A stretch of 64,000 nucleotides of DNA from Plantactinospora endophytica (GCF_016862915.1 NZ_BONW01000022.1:1-64000); one strand, 5' to 3'. Counted from the stretch's first letter, positions 23,033-33,836 are shown. Notes: generated by a model not told the origin, from the sequence alone. A program made the numbers and translations.

Positions 23033-24088
23033 ATGGAGAAGCTCGCCCTGGTCGTCGGTGCCACCGGCCAGATCGGCCGGGCTGCGGTCCGCGCCCTGGT
23101 CGCCGACGGTTGGCAGGTCCGGGCCGCCGCCCGTGGCCTGCGGGCCGGCGCCCCGTGGCCACCGGACTGGAACGTCGAGCTGGTGCCGCTGGACCGTGCG
23201 GACGACGCCGGGCTCGCCGTCGCGGTCGGCGACGGCTGCGACGTGGTGGTCGACACCGTCGCGTACGACGCCCGGCACGCCCGCCAGCTCCTCCGGCTCG
23301 CCGACCGGATCGGCTCGGCAGTGGTCGTCTCCAGCGCCGCGGTCTACCTGGACGACCAGGGCCGGGGATTCGGCGCCGACGGGGTGCGGTTTCCGGTGCC
23401 GATCGCCGAGACCCAGCGGACCGTCGCACCGCTCGACCCCGACGCCGAGCCGGACGGGGACGGCTACGCCGCCGGCAAGGCGGCCCTGGAGCGCGAACTG
23501 CTGGCCGCCGGGGCGATCCTGCCGACCACGCTGCTGCGGGCCGGCGCGATCCACGGGCCGCACACCGTGCACCCGCGCGAGTGGCACTTCGTCAAACGCG
23601 CCCTCGACAACCGGCCGGTACGCGTGCTTGCGTACCGTGGCGAGAGCCGGTTCCACCCGGTCTGCACGGCCAATCTCGCCGAGCTGATCCGACTCTCCGC
23701 CGCCGAACCCGGTGCCCGGGTGCTCAACGCGGGCGACCCGGAGCCGCCGACCGTACGCGAGATCGGCGCCGCCGTGCACGCGGTGCTCGACCACGACGCG
23801 GAGGACGTGCTGATCGACGGTCCCTCCCCGGCACCGCCGGTCGGCCAGACGCCGTGGTCCACCCCACATCCGGTGGTGCTCGACATGAGCCTGGCGGAAC
23901 GTCAGCTCGGCTACCGCCCGGTGACCAGCTATCTCGACTCGCTGCCGGCGACCGTACGGTGGCTGGTGGACGCCGCGCACGGCCGGGACTGGCGGACCGT
24001 CTTCCCCGATCTCGCGCAGAACTACCGCACCGACTACTTCGACTACCTCGCCGAGGACGCCTGGCTGCGCCGCCGCACGCCCGGCTGA
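23033..24088 (+). CDS. NAD-dependent epimerase/dehydratase family protein
   Basis: A 351-aa extended short-chain dehydrogenase-type protein. The Rossmann motif is VVGATGQIGRAA (GxxGxxG), with DVVVDTVAYD after beta4, VVVSSAAVY carrying the active-site serine region and GYAAGKAALE as the YxxxK pair. The C-terminal half binds the sugar or other substrate (LNAGDPEPPTVREIG, LGYRPVTSY). No partner genes identify the substrate. TAGCGT lies 6 bases before ATG 23033 with no ribosome site, suggesting a leaderless mRNA. It is monocistronic and runs into a repeat tract shared with the convergent amidase gene. Confidence 0.88.
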   Translation: MEKLALVVGATGQIGRAAVRALVADGWQVRAAARGLRAGAPWPPDWNVELVPLDRADDAGLAVAVGDGCDVVVDTVAYDARHARQLLRLADRIGSAVVVSSAAVYLDDQGRGFGADGVRFPVPIAETQRTVAPLDPDAEPDGDGYAAGKAALERELLAAGAILPTTLLRAGAIHGPHTVHPREWHFVKRALDNRPVRVLAYRGESRFHPVCTANLAELIRLSAAEPGARVLNAGDPEPPTVREIGAAVHAVLDHDAEDVLIDGPSPAPPVGQTPWSTPHPVVLDMSLAERQLGYRPVTSYLDSLPATVRWLVDAAHGRDWRTVFPDLAQNYRTDYFDYLAEDAWLRRRTPG

Positions 24089-24114
24089 CGCCCCCGGCCG
24101 GCGCCAGCCCCGAG

Positions 24115-24236
24115 CGGCGGCGGGTCCCGCCGCCGGCTGAACGAACCGGCCCAGGCGCGGCGGGTCGCGCCGCCGGTTGAGGGAACCGGCTCAGGCCGCG
24201 GTGGTTCCTGCCGCCGGTTGACCGAGCCGGCTCAGG
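24115..24236 (+). repeat. Three ~40-bp tandem repeats with internal dyads between convergent genes
   Basis: Units at 24115-24155, 24156-24195 and 24196-24236 share the plan gcGGCGGG-tcc-cGCCGCCGG-t-TGA-n-GAACCGGCtCAGG, so each can fold into a hairpin. The last unit enters the stop region of the amidase gene. They may act as a bidirectional transcription end. Confidence 0.8.
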
Positions 24237-25107
24237 CTGCGGTGAGTTTCGCGGCCAGCTCGCCGATCCGGTCGCCGAACGCCGCCCGGAGCGCCGTCGC
24301 CGCGTCGTCGAGGTCCTTCGAGCCCAGCCCGTTGAGTACGCCGTCGATGATCTCCTGCTCGTTGACCCAGTCCTTGCCGAGCATGGCCATCTGGTTGGCC
24401 TTGACCTCGGTCAGCATCCCCTCGATGTTGTAGAAGTGCTGCCGGATGTCGGTACGGCCGGTGCCGTCCGGCTTCTGCGCGCCGTGCCAGAGCAGGTAGT
24501 TGTTGTCCTTGGCGAACTTGAGTAGCTGCTCCTGCTCCTGATCGGACAGTGCCGGCATGATGTTCTCCTCGTCGGACGGTGGTGGCGCGGCGACGTCGCG
24601 CCGGAACTGGTTCATGTTGAAACTCGGGTCCGTCTTGACGCTCGCGTGCCCGTAGCCGGCCGGCTGGTGTTCCTTGTGCCCGCCGATTCCCCAGCCGGTA
24701 CGTTTGCGCAGCGCGCGGACGCCTCGGACGTACGAGTCGTACTGCTGGTCGGTCCAGGGCTCGCCGAGGGCGTGCTGCGCCTCGATGCCGAGCAGGCCGG
24801 AGTTGCCGACGCCCTTGAACGGCCCGGCCCAGCCGACCCGTACGTGGTTGCACCGGCCGGAGGCGATCACGTGCCAGTCCCCGCTCCGGGACAGGTAGAG
24901 CTGGGCGATCGGCGGTGGTGCCGTCGCGGACCCGTTGAGCAGGACGTATATCTCGCCGGCGTCGGTGGAACGCAGCGAGCCGCGGGTCTCGTGACACATG
25001 ATCCCGTGTGGATCGAATGACGTCGAGCCGCGACTCCGCCAACCGCCGACCTCGTGCACGGTGAGCCCGGCGGACCGGAGCACATCGGCGAGCCAGAGCA
25101 GTCGCAT
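24232..25107 (-). CDS. Phage-endolysin-like N-acetylmuramoyl-L-alanine amidase
   Basis: A 291-aa protein with an N-terminal amidase_2/PGRP-like domain (about residues 1-165): zinc-ligand histidines appear in GIMCHETRG and CNHVRVG, with the conserved YGHASVKTDPS containing H and K/D near the end of the domain. Phage endolysins of actinobacteria share the motifs LYLSRSGDWHVIASGRCNHVG. The C-terminal half (about 180-291) is acidic and helical and contains a DQEQEQLLKFAKDNNYLLW segment, not a recognised wall-binding domain. No signal peptide is seen. ATG 25107 has AGGAGGG 8-14 bases upstream. No other phage gene surrounds it. Confidence 0.82.
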   Translation of the reverse strand: MRLLWLADVLRSAGLTVHEVGGWRSRGSTSFDPHGIMCHETRGSLRSTDAGEIYVLLNGSATAPPPIAQLYLSRSGDWHVIASGRCNHVRVGWAGPFKGVGNSGLLGIEAQHALGEPWTDQQYDSYVRGVRALRKRTGWGIGGHKEHQPAGYGHASVKTDPSFNMNQFRRDVAAPPPSDEENIMPALSDQEQEQLLKFAKDNNYLLWHGAQKPDGTGRTDIRQHFYNIEGMLTEVKANQMAMLGKDWVNEQEIIDGVLNGLGSKDLDDAATALRAAFGDRIGELAAKLTAA

Positions 25108-25194
25108 CGATCAGCCCTCCTGACTCGGAGGCAGGTATTCACTACTGACCGTATCCGTGCTGTCGGACAGAGTCCAGTCGTCCAAGCTGCCAAT

Positions 25195-25215
25195 TTGACC
25201 AAAAGCAATGGTCAA
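25195..25215. promoter_or_regulatory. Inverted repeat TTGACC-N9-GGTCAA upstream of the amidase gene
   Basis: A perfect 6-bp inverted repeat with a 9-base spacer lies 88 bases before the amidase start and 43 bases after the stop of the lytic transglycosylase gene on the same strand. It is a candidate regulator-binding site for the amidase promoter. Confidence 0.35.
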
Positions 25216-25257
25216 CCCACTCGATGTCGGGTGGGGACGGTCAACCGGCCATCGGCC

Positions 25258-26121
25258 TCAGAAGGCCAGGCACTCACACTCCGTCATCAGTGCTCGGACG
25301 TTTCGCACGTACTGCGGGTTGGGGATCTTCAAGCCGTCCTCGGTCACCACCGCACCCGGCCCGAAGTTGTACGCCGAGATCACCGCGTTCAGCAGACACG
25401 AGTTGAGTTCGCTCGTGCAGGCGTCGGCGGAGACCCCGTAGTCGCTCTCGAAGAAGGCGTCGCCGATGTACTTGATCAGCCAGGCCAGGTAGTTCGCGCC
25501 GAGCGTGGCGTTGTCCCGGTAGGCGTCGATGTCGTACGACTGGTCGAAGCGCTGGTTGACGAAGGCCGCCGTGTCCGGCATGACCTGCATCAGCCCGACC
25601 CCGCCGTCGCAGGCGATGATGTTGGACTGCCAGCCGCTCTCCTGCCAGGCGGTCGCCTTGACCAGGTCGACCGGCACCCGGATGCTCGGCGCCGAACTGG
25701 GCCAGTACGTCCGGCCGGCCGCCTCGGTCAACGCCTGCTTGACCTGCGCCCGGCTGGCCTGGGTGCCCTCGTAGCGCGGCTTGGTGCAGCCGGTCTCGGG
25801 CTTTGGCGGTGGCGGGGGCAGCTTCGTCTCGGTCGGCGGCTTCGGCACCTTGCGCGGCCCCGGCTTCTTGCTCGGGGTCCGTTTCGGCGTCGCCGACGGG
25901 GTCGGCCTGGCCCCGAGCCCCGCCACGGCCGGCGGCTCCGGCTCGGTCGTCGGCTCGTCCGCCGGGCTCTGTTCCGCCTCGGCGGACGGATCGGCGGCGG
26001 CCTCGACGCCGGTCCCGGTGCCGTCCCCGCCCGGCTCGCCGTTGGCGCAGGCGACCACGGTGGCCAGCGCCAGCGCCACCGCCCCCAACACCAGCGCGGT
26101 CCTGCGCAGCCGCTCAGTCAT
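25258..26121 (-). CDS. Lytic transglycosylase lipoprotein
   Basis: A 287-aa exported murein lytic transglycosylase. Residues 1-27 form a lipoprotein signal with lipobox TVVAC (Cys near residue 25). A long disordered linker rich in Pro, Thr, Glu and Lys (about residues 30-115) spans the wall. The SLT domain (about 120-287) has the catalytic glutamate in WQESGWQSN, the GLMQVMP signature, and DNATLGANYLAWLI and VISAYNFGPGAV, all diagnostic of family 1 transglycosylases. ATG 26121 has GGGGGA upstream. It cleaves glycan strands outside the membrane. Confidence 0.93.
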   Translation of the reverse strand: MTERLRRTALVLGAVALALATVVACANGEPGGDGTGTGVEAAADPSAEAEQSPADEPTTEPEPPAVAGLGARPTPSATPKRTPSKKPGPRKVPKPPTETKLPPPPPKPETGCTKPRYEGTQASRAQVKQALTEAAGRTYWPSSAPSIRVPVDLVKATAWQESGWQSNIIACDGGVGLMQVMPDTAAFVNQRFDQSYDIDAYRDNATLGANYLAWLIKYIGDAFFESDYGVSADACTSELNSCLLNAVISAYNFGPGAVVTEDGLKIPNPQYVRNVRALMTECECLAF

Positions 26122-26169
26122 CGAGTCCCCCCAGATCTCCCGGCGCACCATAACAGGCAGACCGACAGC

Positions 26170-27756
26170 TCAGGGGGCATCGACCGCCCGGCTGGCCGGA
26201 GCCGCCCGCTCGGTGCCCGGAGCCCCGGCCGACCCCGACGACCCGTCAACCGGCTCCGGCGACGCTTCCGCCGGTACCGCCGACACCGGGCCAGCCGCCG
26301 TTCCCGCCGGGTCGGCCGGCACCGGGCCGGCCTGGGATCCGGCCGGCTCTGCCGATACTCCGGCCGGGACCGCCGAGACCGGGCCAGCCGACACCGGGCC
26401 GGCCGACGGGCCGGCGCGGCGGACGGCGCGGTCGCGGGTCGCCCAGGCGACCATGAAGACCGCGGTCCAGAGCACGCCGAGCAGCATCGAGGTGACCGTC
26501 TCGCTCGCCGAACTCCAGCCGACGTAGAGCCGGGCCGCGCCGACGGTCACCACCCCGACCGCCGCCACCGTCCAGGCCGCCACCGCCGTCGGCCAGCGGC
26601 TCTGCCGGGCCAGCAGCCAGGCCAGCGTGCAGAGGCTGGCCGCGACCACCGCGTTCTGGGCCGGCAGCAGCCGTACCGGGGCGCCGCTGGTCGGGCCGGT
26701 GACGTCACTGACCAGCAGCAGCACCAGCAGCGGTACGAAGGCGCCGACCGTGCCGAGCACGCTGAGCAGGTCGACCCGCCACGGCCGGGTACGCCAGCCG
26801 ACCACCGCGGCGACCAGCGCCACCACCAGGATCAGCACCCACCCGCGCAGTGCACCGATCGCACCGTGCGCCAACTCGGCGACCCCGTCGGTACGCCGGA
26901 CCGCGAACCACTCCGCGATCGCGCTGTCGACCACCGACAGCCCGCTGTGCGTGACCACCAGGTCGAGCAGCCAGGCCAGGGTGAGCCCGGTCACGAAGAG
27001 CAGCGCCAACCCGGCCACCAGGTTGGCCAGCAGCGTCCAGCCCGGCCCGATGTGCAGCGACAGCACGAAGAAGAGCACCCCGTACCGCCGGGCCAGCCAG
27101 CGCAGCGGCGGGCGGGCGACGGCCCGGGTCAGCAGCGACCGCACCGGATCCGGGTTGCGGCCGAGCCAGCGGCCGACCAGCACGATCGCCACGATGAAGA
27201 CGATCAGCAGCAGTACCGCCCCGGTCGCCTTGCCGAGGTAGTGGGAGACGGTCTCGTAGGACTCCCCGGCCAGGTAGCCGGCCAGCACCGAGCCGCCGAC
27301 CCAGGTCACCACCCCGGCCAGGTTCCACGGCGCGAACCGCCGGTACGGCATCCCGGCGCTGCCGGCCAGCCGGGGCACCAGGGTACGGGCGAAGGCCACC
27401 CAGCGGGCCGCGAACACCCCACGCCCACCCAGTCGGGCCAGCATCGCGTCGGCCCTGGCCCAGCGCGCCGCACCGACCCGGCTTCCCCACCGGCCGCCCC
27501 GGAGCCGGGGACCGTGCCGCCGGCCGCTGCGGAACGCCAGGGCGTCGCCGAGCACCGCTGCGAGAATCATCACCACCAGCGCCGGTCCCAGCCGCAGCAT
27601 CCCGGTGTAGGCGAGGAAGCCGACCAGCAGCAGGGTCGCCTCCGCCGGCATCACCAGACCGACGATCAGTGCCGTCTCGGTGGCCACCAGCAGCGCGGCG
27701 GCCAGGTAGACCAGCACCGGTGGCAACTCCCGCACCACCGTCAACACATCCTGCAC
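26170..27756 (-). CDS. DedA-PAP2-like fused membrane protein with degraded PAP2 active site
   Basis: A 528-aa membrane protein. Residues 1-205 are a DedA domain ([60 protein letters not shown]). Residues about 225-455 align in layout with PAP2 phosphatases, but the active-site motifs are changed: the usual PSGH position reads LLPAQNAV and the usual SRxxxxxHxxxD reads [13 protein letters not shown], so catalytic His residues are missing. The C-terminal 65 residues are a Pro/Ala/Gly/Val repeat (AGPVSA-type units). GTG 27756 follows a G-rich ribosome site. The DedA half may be a lipid transporter; the PAP2-like half is probably non-catalytic. Confidence 0.85.
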   Translation of the reverse strand: MQDVLTVVRELPPVLVYLAAALLVATETALIVGLVMPAEATLLLVGFLAYTGMLRLGPALVVMILAAVLGDALAFRSGRRHGPRLRGGRWGSRVGAARWARADAMLARLGGRGVFAARWVAFARTLVPRLAGSAGMPYRRFAPWNLAGVVTWVGGSVLAGYLAGESYETVSHYLGKATGAVLLLIVFIVAIVLVGRWLGRNPDPVRSLLTRAVARPPLRWLARRYGVLFFVLSLHIGPGWTLLANLVAGLALLFVTGLTLAWLLDLVVTHSGLSVVDSAIAEWFAVRRTDGVAELAHGAIGALRGWVLILVVALVAAVVGWRTRPWRVDLLSVLGTVGAFVPLLVLLLVSDVTGPTSGAPVRLLPAQNAVVAASLCTLAWLLARQSRWPTAVAAWTVAAVGVVTVGAARLYVGWSSASETVTSMLLGVLWTAVFMVAWATRDRAVRRAGPSAGPVSAGPVSAVPAGVSAEPAGSQAGPVPADPAGTAAGPVSAVPAEASPEPVDGSSGSAGAPGTERAAPASRAVDAP

Positions 27757-27890
27757 GGCGACCCCCCGAACACCCCGGCCAGCATGCCAGCCCGGCGCGG
27801 TGCCGGCACAGCGATTCCCGACGAGAGCCGGGTTACCTCAGGGGGAACCCGGACGCCGGCCCGGATCGCCGGGACGAGAGGATGGAGGGC

Positions 27891-29759
<1,869 letters not shown>

Positions 29760-29780
29760 CTCCGGTCGTACGCCGCGCAG

Positions 29781-30641
29781 ATGCCCTGGGACGCGCTCGA
29801 CGCCGAGCTGGCCGCCGTGGCCGGCACCGTCTCGGTCTACGCGGGTCGGCTCGGCCGCCGGCCCGCCTACACCCGGCTGGCGGACACCCCGCACTACGCG
29901 GCCAGCACCATGAAGGTGGCGGTGCTGGCCGCACTGCACCGGACCGCCGAGGCCGGGCAGGTGGCGCTGGACGCGCCGGTGCCGGTGGTCAACGAGTTCG
30001 ACTCGGCCCGCCCGGGCGCGGCCCGGTTCTCCTGCGCGGCCGACTACGACAACGACGAGGCGGTCTGGGCCCGGCTGGGCGGCACCGCGCCGCTGCGCTG
30101 GCTCGCCGAGCGGATGATCGTCCGGTCCAGCAACCTCGCCACCAACCTGGTGCTCGGGCGGGTCGGGCTGCCCGCCGTGGCGCAGGTCTGGGCGGACAGC
30201 GGCGCCCGGCACAGCCGTACCGGGCGGGGCATCGAGGACTTCGCCGCCCGGGACGCCGGGCTGGACAACCAGGTCACCGCCGCCGACCTGGCCGGGCTGC
30301 TCGGCGGGATCGCCCGGTCCCGGATCGCCTCCCCGGCCGCCTGCGCCGCCATGCTCGACGTGCTGCTCGCCCAGGAACGCCGGGAGGACCTGGCGGCCGG
30401 GCTGCCGCCGGGCACCCGGATCGCGCACAAGAACGGCTGGGTACGCGGGGTCCGGCACGGTGCCGGCGTGGTCTTCCCGGACGACGCGCCCCCGTACGCG
30501 CTGGTGGTCTGCACCAGCGTGTCGCCGGACCGGGAGGGCGGGCGGATCGGCGACGAGCGGGACGAGCTGGCCCGTCGGCTCATCGCCCGGATCTCGGCCC
30601 TGGTCTGGGCCGCCCGGCACCGGCTGGGAACCGTCGACTGA
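29781..30641 (+). CDS. Beta-lactamase-related serine hydrolase
   Basis: A 286-aa penicillin-binding/class A beta-lactamase-fold hydrolase. The three active-site elements are present: SxxK in AASTMKVAV (Ser near residue 42), an SxN-type motif in RSSNLATN and the KTG-like triad in AHKNGW. There is no signal peptide, so unlike secreted beta-lactamases it appears cytoplasmic. It lies 21 bases after typA and 24 bases before a dipeptide epimerase, with a C40 peptidase next. In that setting a muropeptide- or dipeptide-directed peptidase role is more likely than drug resistance; this is inference. Confidence 0.85.
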   Translation: MPWDALDAELAAVAGTVSVYAGRLGRRPAYTRLADTPHYAASTMKVAVLAALHRTAEAGQVALDAPVPVVNEFDSARPGAARFSCAADYDNDEAVWARLGGTAPLRWLAERMIVRSSNLATNLVLGRVGLPAVAQVWADSGARHSRTGRGIEDFAARDAGLDNQVTAADLAGLLGGIARSRIASPAACAAMLDVLLAQERREDLAAGLPPGTRIAHKNGWVRGVRHGAGVVFPDDAPPYALVVCTSVSPDREGGRIGDERDELARRLIARISALVWAARHRLGTVD

Positions 30642-30665
30642 GCCGACGGTCGATATGGTGCCAAC

Positions 30666-31760
30666 ATGTCGATCGCCTCGGTACGCACCCACCGGATCTC
30701 CGCTCCGCTGCACACCCCGTTCGTGACCGCGCTGCGCCGTACCTCCACAGTAGAGACCCTTGTCGTGGAGGTGGTCGACACCGACGGCCGGTCCGGGTTC
30801 GGCGAGGCACCGCAGGTGTGGCAGGTGACCGGTTCGTCGATCGGCGGGGCGCGGGCCTGTGTCGAGGAGGTGTTCGCCCCGCTGCTGACCGGGCGGAACC
30901 CGGACGACCTGGTGGCCCGGTGTGCGGAGTTGCGCCGGGCGGTGGCCGGCAACGAGGCGGCGAAGGCGGCGGTGGACGTGGCGTTGCACGACCTGGCCGC
31001 GCGGCGGCTCGGCGTGCCGCTGGTCCGGCTGCTCGGTGGTACGTCCCGCCGGGTCGCCACCGACGTGACCCTGTCGGCCGGGGACGCGGTCGAGTTGGGC
31101 GGGGCGGCGAAGCAGCGGGTGGCGGACGGTTTCGACGTACTCAAGGTGAAGGTCGGCACGGACGCGGCGGGTGACCTGGCCCGGGTCCGGGCGGTGCGGG
31201 CCGCCGCCGGCCCGCAGGTGCGGATCCGGCTCGACGCCAACCAGGGCTGGACGCCCCGGGAGGCGGTCCGGGTGATCCGCAGCGTCGAGGACGCCGGGCT
31301 GGACGTGGAGCTGGTCGAGCAGCCGGTGCACGCCCGGGACCTCGCCGGGCTGGCCTGGGTGGCCGACCGGGTGGACGTGCCGATCCTGGCCGACGAGACG
31401 GTCTACGGGGTGCGTGACCTGGTCGAGGTGATCCAGCGACGGGCCGCCGACATGGTCAACGTCAAGCTGGCCAAGTGCGGTGGGCTGGGTCCGGCCCGGA
31501 CCCTGTTGGAGTTGGCCGCCGAGCACGGCCTGGGCACGCTGGTCGGTTCGATGATGGAGACCCAGATCGGGCTCGGCGCCGCCGCCAGCCTGGTCGCCGC
31601 CTGTGGCACCAGCGCCGTTTCGGACCTGGACGCCGCCTGGTGGCTGGCCTGGTCGCCGGTGCAGGGCGGCATCCGGTACGAGAACGCCGGCGTGCTGCTG
31701 CCCGACGCACCCGGCCTCGGCATCGCCGGACTGCACCACAGCCCGCCGCCGACGCCGTGA
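30666..31760 (+). CDS. Dipeptide (L-Ala-D/L-Glu) epimerase of the enolase superfamily
   Basis: A 364-aa muconate-lactonising-type enolase-superfamily enzyme. Catalytic and metal residues are visible: VLKVKVG (KxK base), RLDANQGW (first Asp), ELVEQPV (Glu), LADETVYG (Asp-Glu), NVKLAKCGG (second Lys) and SMMETQIG. This pattern matches the dipeptide epimerase subgroup that interconverts L-Ala-D-Glu and L-Ala-L-Glu from murein so the peptide can be reused. TATGGT lies 6 bases before ATG 30666, so it may have its own leaderless promoter as well as read-through from upstream. A gamma-D-Glu peptidase gene follows 129 bases later. Confidence 0.88.
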   Translation: MSIASVRTHRISAPLHTPFVTALRRTSTVETLVVEVVDTDGRSGFGEAPQVWQVTGSSIGGARACVEEVFAPLLTGRNPDDLVARCAELRRAVAGNEAAKAAVDVALHDLAARRLGVPLVRLLGGTSRRVATDVTLSAGDAVELGGAAKQRVADGFDVLKVKVGTDAAGDLARVRAVRAAAGPQVRIRLDANQGWTPREAVRVIRSVEDAGLDVELVEQPVHARDLAGLAWVADRVDVPILADETVYGVRDLVEVIQRRAADMVNVKLAKCGGLGPARTLLELAAEHGLGTLVGSMMETQIGLGAAASLVAACGTSAVSDLDAAWWLAWSPVQGGIRYENAGVLLPDAPGLGIAGLHHSPPPTP

Positions 31761-31889
31761 CGCCACCCACCCGGCACTCGCCGCCCACCTGTCCGCAACG
31801 TGAAGGCAACATTCAAGTGACTGTTGCAGTTCGGCGCTAATTTTCATATCGTTCGGGCGGGGAGCGGGCGAGGAACGGGTGGGACTGAC

Positions 31890-32816
31890 ATGGTGCTGCG
31901 CTCGGGTCAGGAAGCCGTCGTCCGGGTCGCCGTCGCCACCCTGTGGGCCCGTCCCGAGGCCGTCCGCCCGATCGACGCACCGGCGCTGTCCCGCCGCACC
32001 GACATCGCGAGCTGGATCTCCGGGATGACCGCCGACCAGCGCGTCGGCGAGTGCGTACTCAGTCAGCTACTGCTCGGCGAACGGGTACTGGTCGAGGAGG
32101 TCCGCCCGGACGGCTGGGTACGCCTCGTCGCGGTGGAACAGCCGGCGGCCAAGCTCGACCCCCGGGGCTATCCGGGCTGGCTGCCACTCGACCAGCTCGC
32201 CGCCCCGGCCGAGCCGCTCCCCGGGCCGCCGGACCTGGTGGTGGCGGCCACGGTGACCCGGCTGCACGCCGCCCCGGCCGGGCCGGTGGTGCTGCCCGGC
32301 GTCATCCTGGGCACCCGGCTGACCAGCGCGGGGCCGGTCAGCGGCGGCTGGCGACCGGTGCGGGTGCCCGATCAGGAGCAGCCGCTCTGGGCTCCCGACA
32401 CCCATCTCGCGCCGGCACCGCGCCGACCGCCCAGCGCGACCGAGGTGCTCACCGTGGCCAGCCGGCTGCGGAACGTGGTCTACGTCTGGGGCGGCGTCTC
32501 GGCGTACGGGATCGACTGTTCCGGGCTGGTGCACCTGGCCTGGCGGCGCTTCGGGGTACGGCTGCCCCGGGACGCCGACGACCAGGCCGCCGCCACCGTC
32601 CCGGTACCGCTCGGTGCGGAACGCCCCGGCGACCTCTACTTCTTCGCCCGGCCCGGCCGGCCCGTCCACCACATCGGCATCGTCACCGCCCGCCCCGGGC
32701 CGCAGGGCGACCGGCGGATGCTGCACGCCTGCTACACGAAGCGGCGGGTCCTGGAGGAACCGATGCCCGCCGACCGGACCGCAACCCTGGTCGGCGCGCA
32801 CCGGGTCACTCCCTGA
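31890..32816 (+). CDS. C40 (NlpC/P60) peptidase with SH3-like domains
   Basis: A 308-aa protein with two N-terminal bacterial SH3-like segments (residues about 5-170; WARPEAVRPID, VLVEEVRPDGWVRL, YPGWLPLDQL) and a C-terminal NlpC/P60 peptidase (about 190-308) with catalytic Cys in GIDCSGLVH and histidines in VHHIGIV and LHACYTK. The layout matches cytoplasmic gamma-D-glutamyl-diamino-acid endopeptidases that release L-Ala-gamma-D-Glu from stem peptides. No signal peptide is present. Its neighbour makes L-Ala-L-Glu from exactly that product, so together they form a recycling route. ATG 31890 is the best start (GGTGGGA upstream). Confidence 0.9.
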   Translation: MVLRSGQEAVVRVAVATLWARPEAVRPIDAPALSRRTDIASWISGMTADQRVGECVLSQLLLGERVLVEEVRPDGWVRLVAVEQPAAKLDPRGYPGWLPLDQLAAPAEPLPGPPDLVVAATVTRLHAAPAGPVVLPGVILGTRLTSAGPVSGGWRPVRVPDQEQPLWAPDTHLAPAPRRPPSATEVLTVASRLRNVVYVWGGVSAYGIDCSGLVHLAWRRFGVRLPRDADDQAAATVPVPLGAERPGDLYFFARPGRPVHHIGIVTARPGPQGDRRMLHACYTKRRVLEEPMPADRTATLVGAHRVTP

Positions 32817-32837
32817 CCCGCCGCTACTGCGTCCGGC

Positions 32838-33836
32838 TCAGCCGACCGGCACCTTTTCGGCTGACCGTCGGTCCCGGCTGGACTTGATCAGGCTGGCCAC
32901 GGTCGCGATCGCCAGCGTGCCGAGGATGACCGTGAGGGAGAGCCAGATCGGGATGTGCGGGGCCCAGCCGATCGGCTCGCCGCCGTTGAGGAACGGCAGG
33001 TTGTTGCCGGCCAGCGCCTCCAGTACCAGCTTGACGCCGATGAAACCGAGCACGACGGCGAGGCCGATGTTGAGGTAGACCAGCCGGTCGAGCAGGCCGC
33101 CGAGCAGGAAGTAGAGCTGCCGGAGACCCATCAGCGCGAAGACGTTGGCGGTGAAGACCAGGTACGGCTCCTGGGTGATCCCGAAGATCGCCGGGATGGA
33201 GTCGAGCGCGAAGACCAGGTCGGTGGTGCCGATCGCGATCAGCACGATCAGCATCGGGGTGAACAACCGGCGGCCGTTCTCCTGCACCGTCAGGCGCGAG
33301 CCGGAGAAGTCCCGGGAGACCGGCAGGGCCCGCCGGCTCCACCGGATCAGCACGTTCTCCTTGAAGTCCTCCTCGTTCGGCTCACCCTGGCGGAAGAAGT
33401 TGATCGCCGTGTAGACCAGGAAGGCGCCGAAGATGTAGAAGACCCAGGAGAACTGGTTGATCAGGGCCGCGCCGGCCGCGATGAAGCCACCGCGCATCAC
33501 CAGCGCCAGCACGATGCCGATCAGCAGCACCTTCTGCTGGTACTGCCGGGGTACGCCGAACCGGGACATGATGATCACGAAGACGAAGAGGTTGTCCACC
33601 GAGAGGCTGTACTCGGTGAGCCAACCGGTGTAGAACTCCCCGGCCACGGTGAAGTTCGTGGTCAGGGCGAGGCCGACCCCGAAGACGATGGCGAGGCCGA
33701 CGTAGAAGGCGACCCAGAGGCCGGACTCCTTGATGCTCGGCTCGTGTGGTCGACGGCCGATGATCAAGAGATCGAGTAGCAGGATCGCCGTCAGTACGAC
33801 GAGCGACACTGCCCAAACCCAGGCGGACACGTTCAA
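32838..33836 (-). CDS. TerC-family integral membrane protein (Mn2+ riboswitch-linked)
   Basis: A 332-aa protein with about 8-9 membrane helices and both TerC signatures, EYSLSVDNLFVFVII and GTTDLVFALDSIPA, whose acidic residues lie within the membrane and are thought to handle metal ions. The family (including Alx and YkoY) is linked to manganese efflux or metalation of exported proteins. The TTG at 33836 is chosen: GGAGGG ends 4-5 bases before it; an in-frame GTG two codons later is the alternative. A yybP-ykoY riboswitch covers the leader, so expression should rise with Mn2+. Confidence 0.93.
   Translation of the reverse strand: MNVSAWVWAVSLVVLTAILLLDLLIIGRRPHEPSIKESGLWVAFYVGLAIVFGVGLALTTNFTVAGEFYTGWLTEYSLSVDNLFVFVIIMSRFGVPRQYQQKVLLIGIVLALVMRGGFIAAGAALINQFSWVFYIFGAFLVYTAINFFRQGEPNEEDFKENVLIRWSRRALPVSRDFSGSRLTVQENGRRLFTPMLIVLIAIGTTDLVFALDSIPAIFGITQEPYLVFTANVFALMGLRQLYFLLGGLLDRLVYLNIGLAVVLGFIGVKLVLEALAGNNLPFLNGGEPIGWAPHIPIWLSLTVILGTLAIATVASLIKSSRDRRSAEKVPVG

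Noticed and set aside
24115-24236. CRISPR array
   Set aside because: The repeats are directly adjacent without unique spacers, are imperfect, and no cas gene is in the window. The other tandem repeats (20128, 51377, 35319) fail the same test.
29781-30641. Antibiotic-resistance beta-lactamase
   Set aside because: The fold motifs are present, but there is no signal peptide, the motifs are SSN and KNG instead of SDN and KTG, and the neighbours are murein-peptide enzymes; resistance is not supported.
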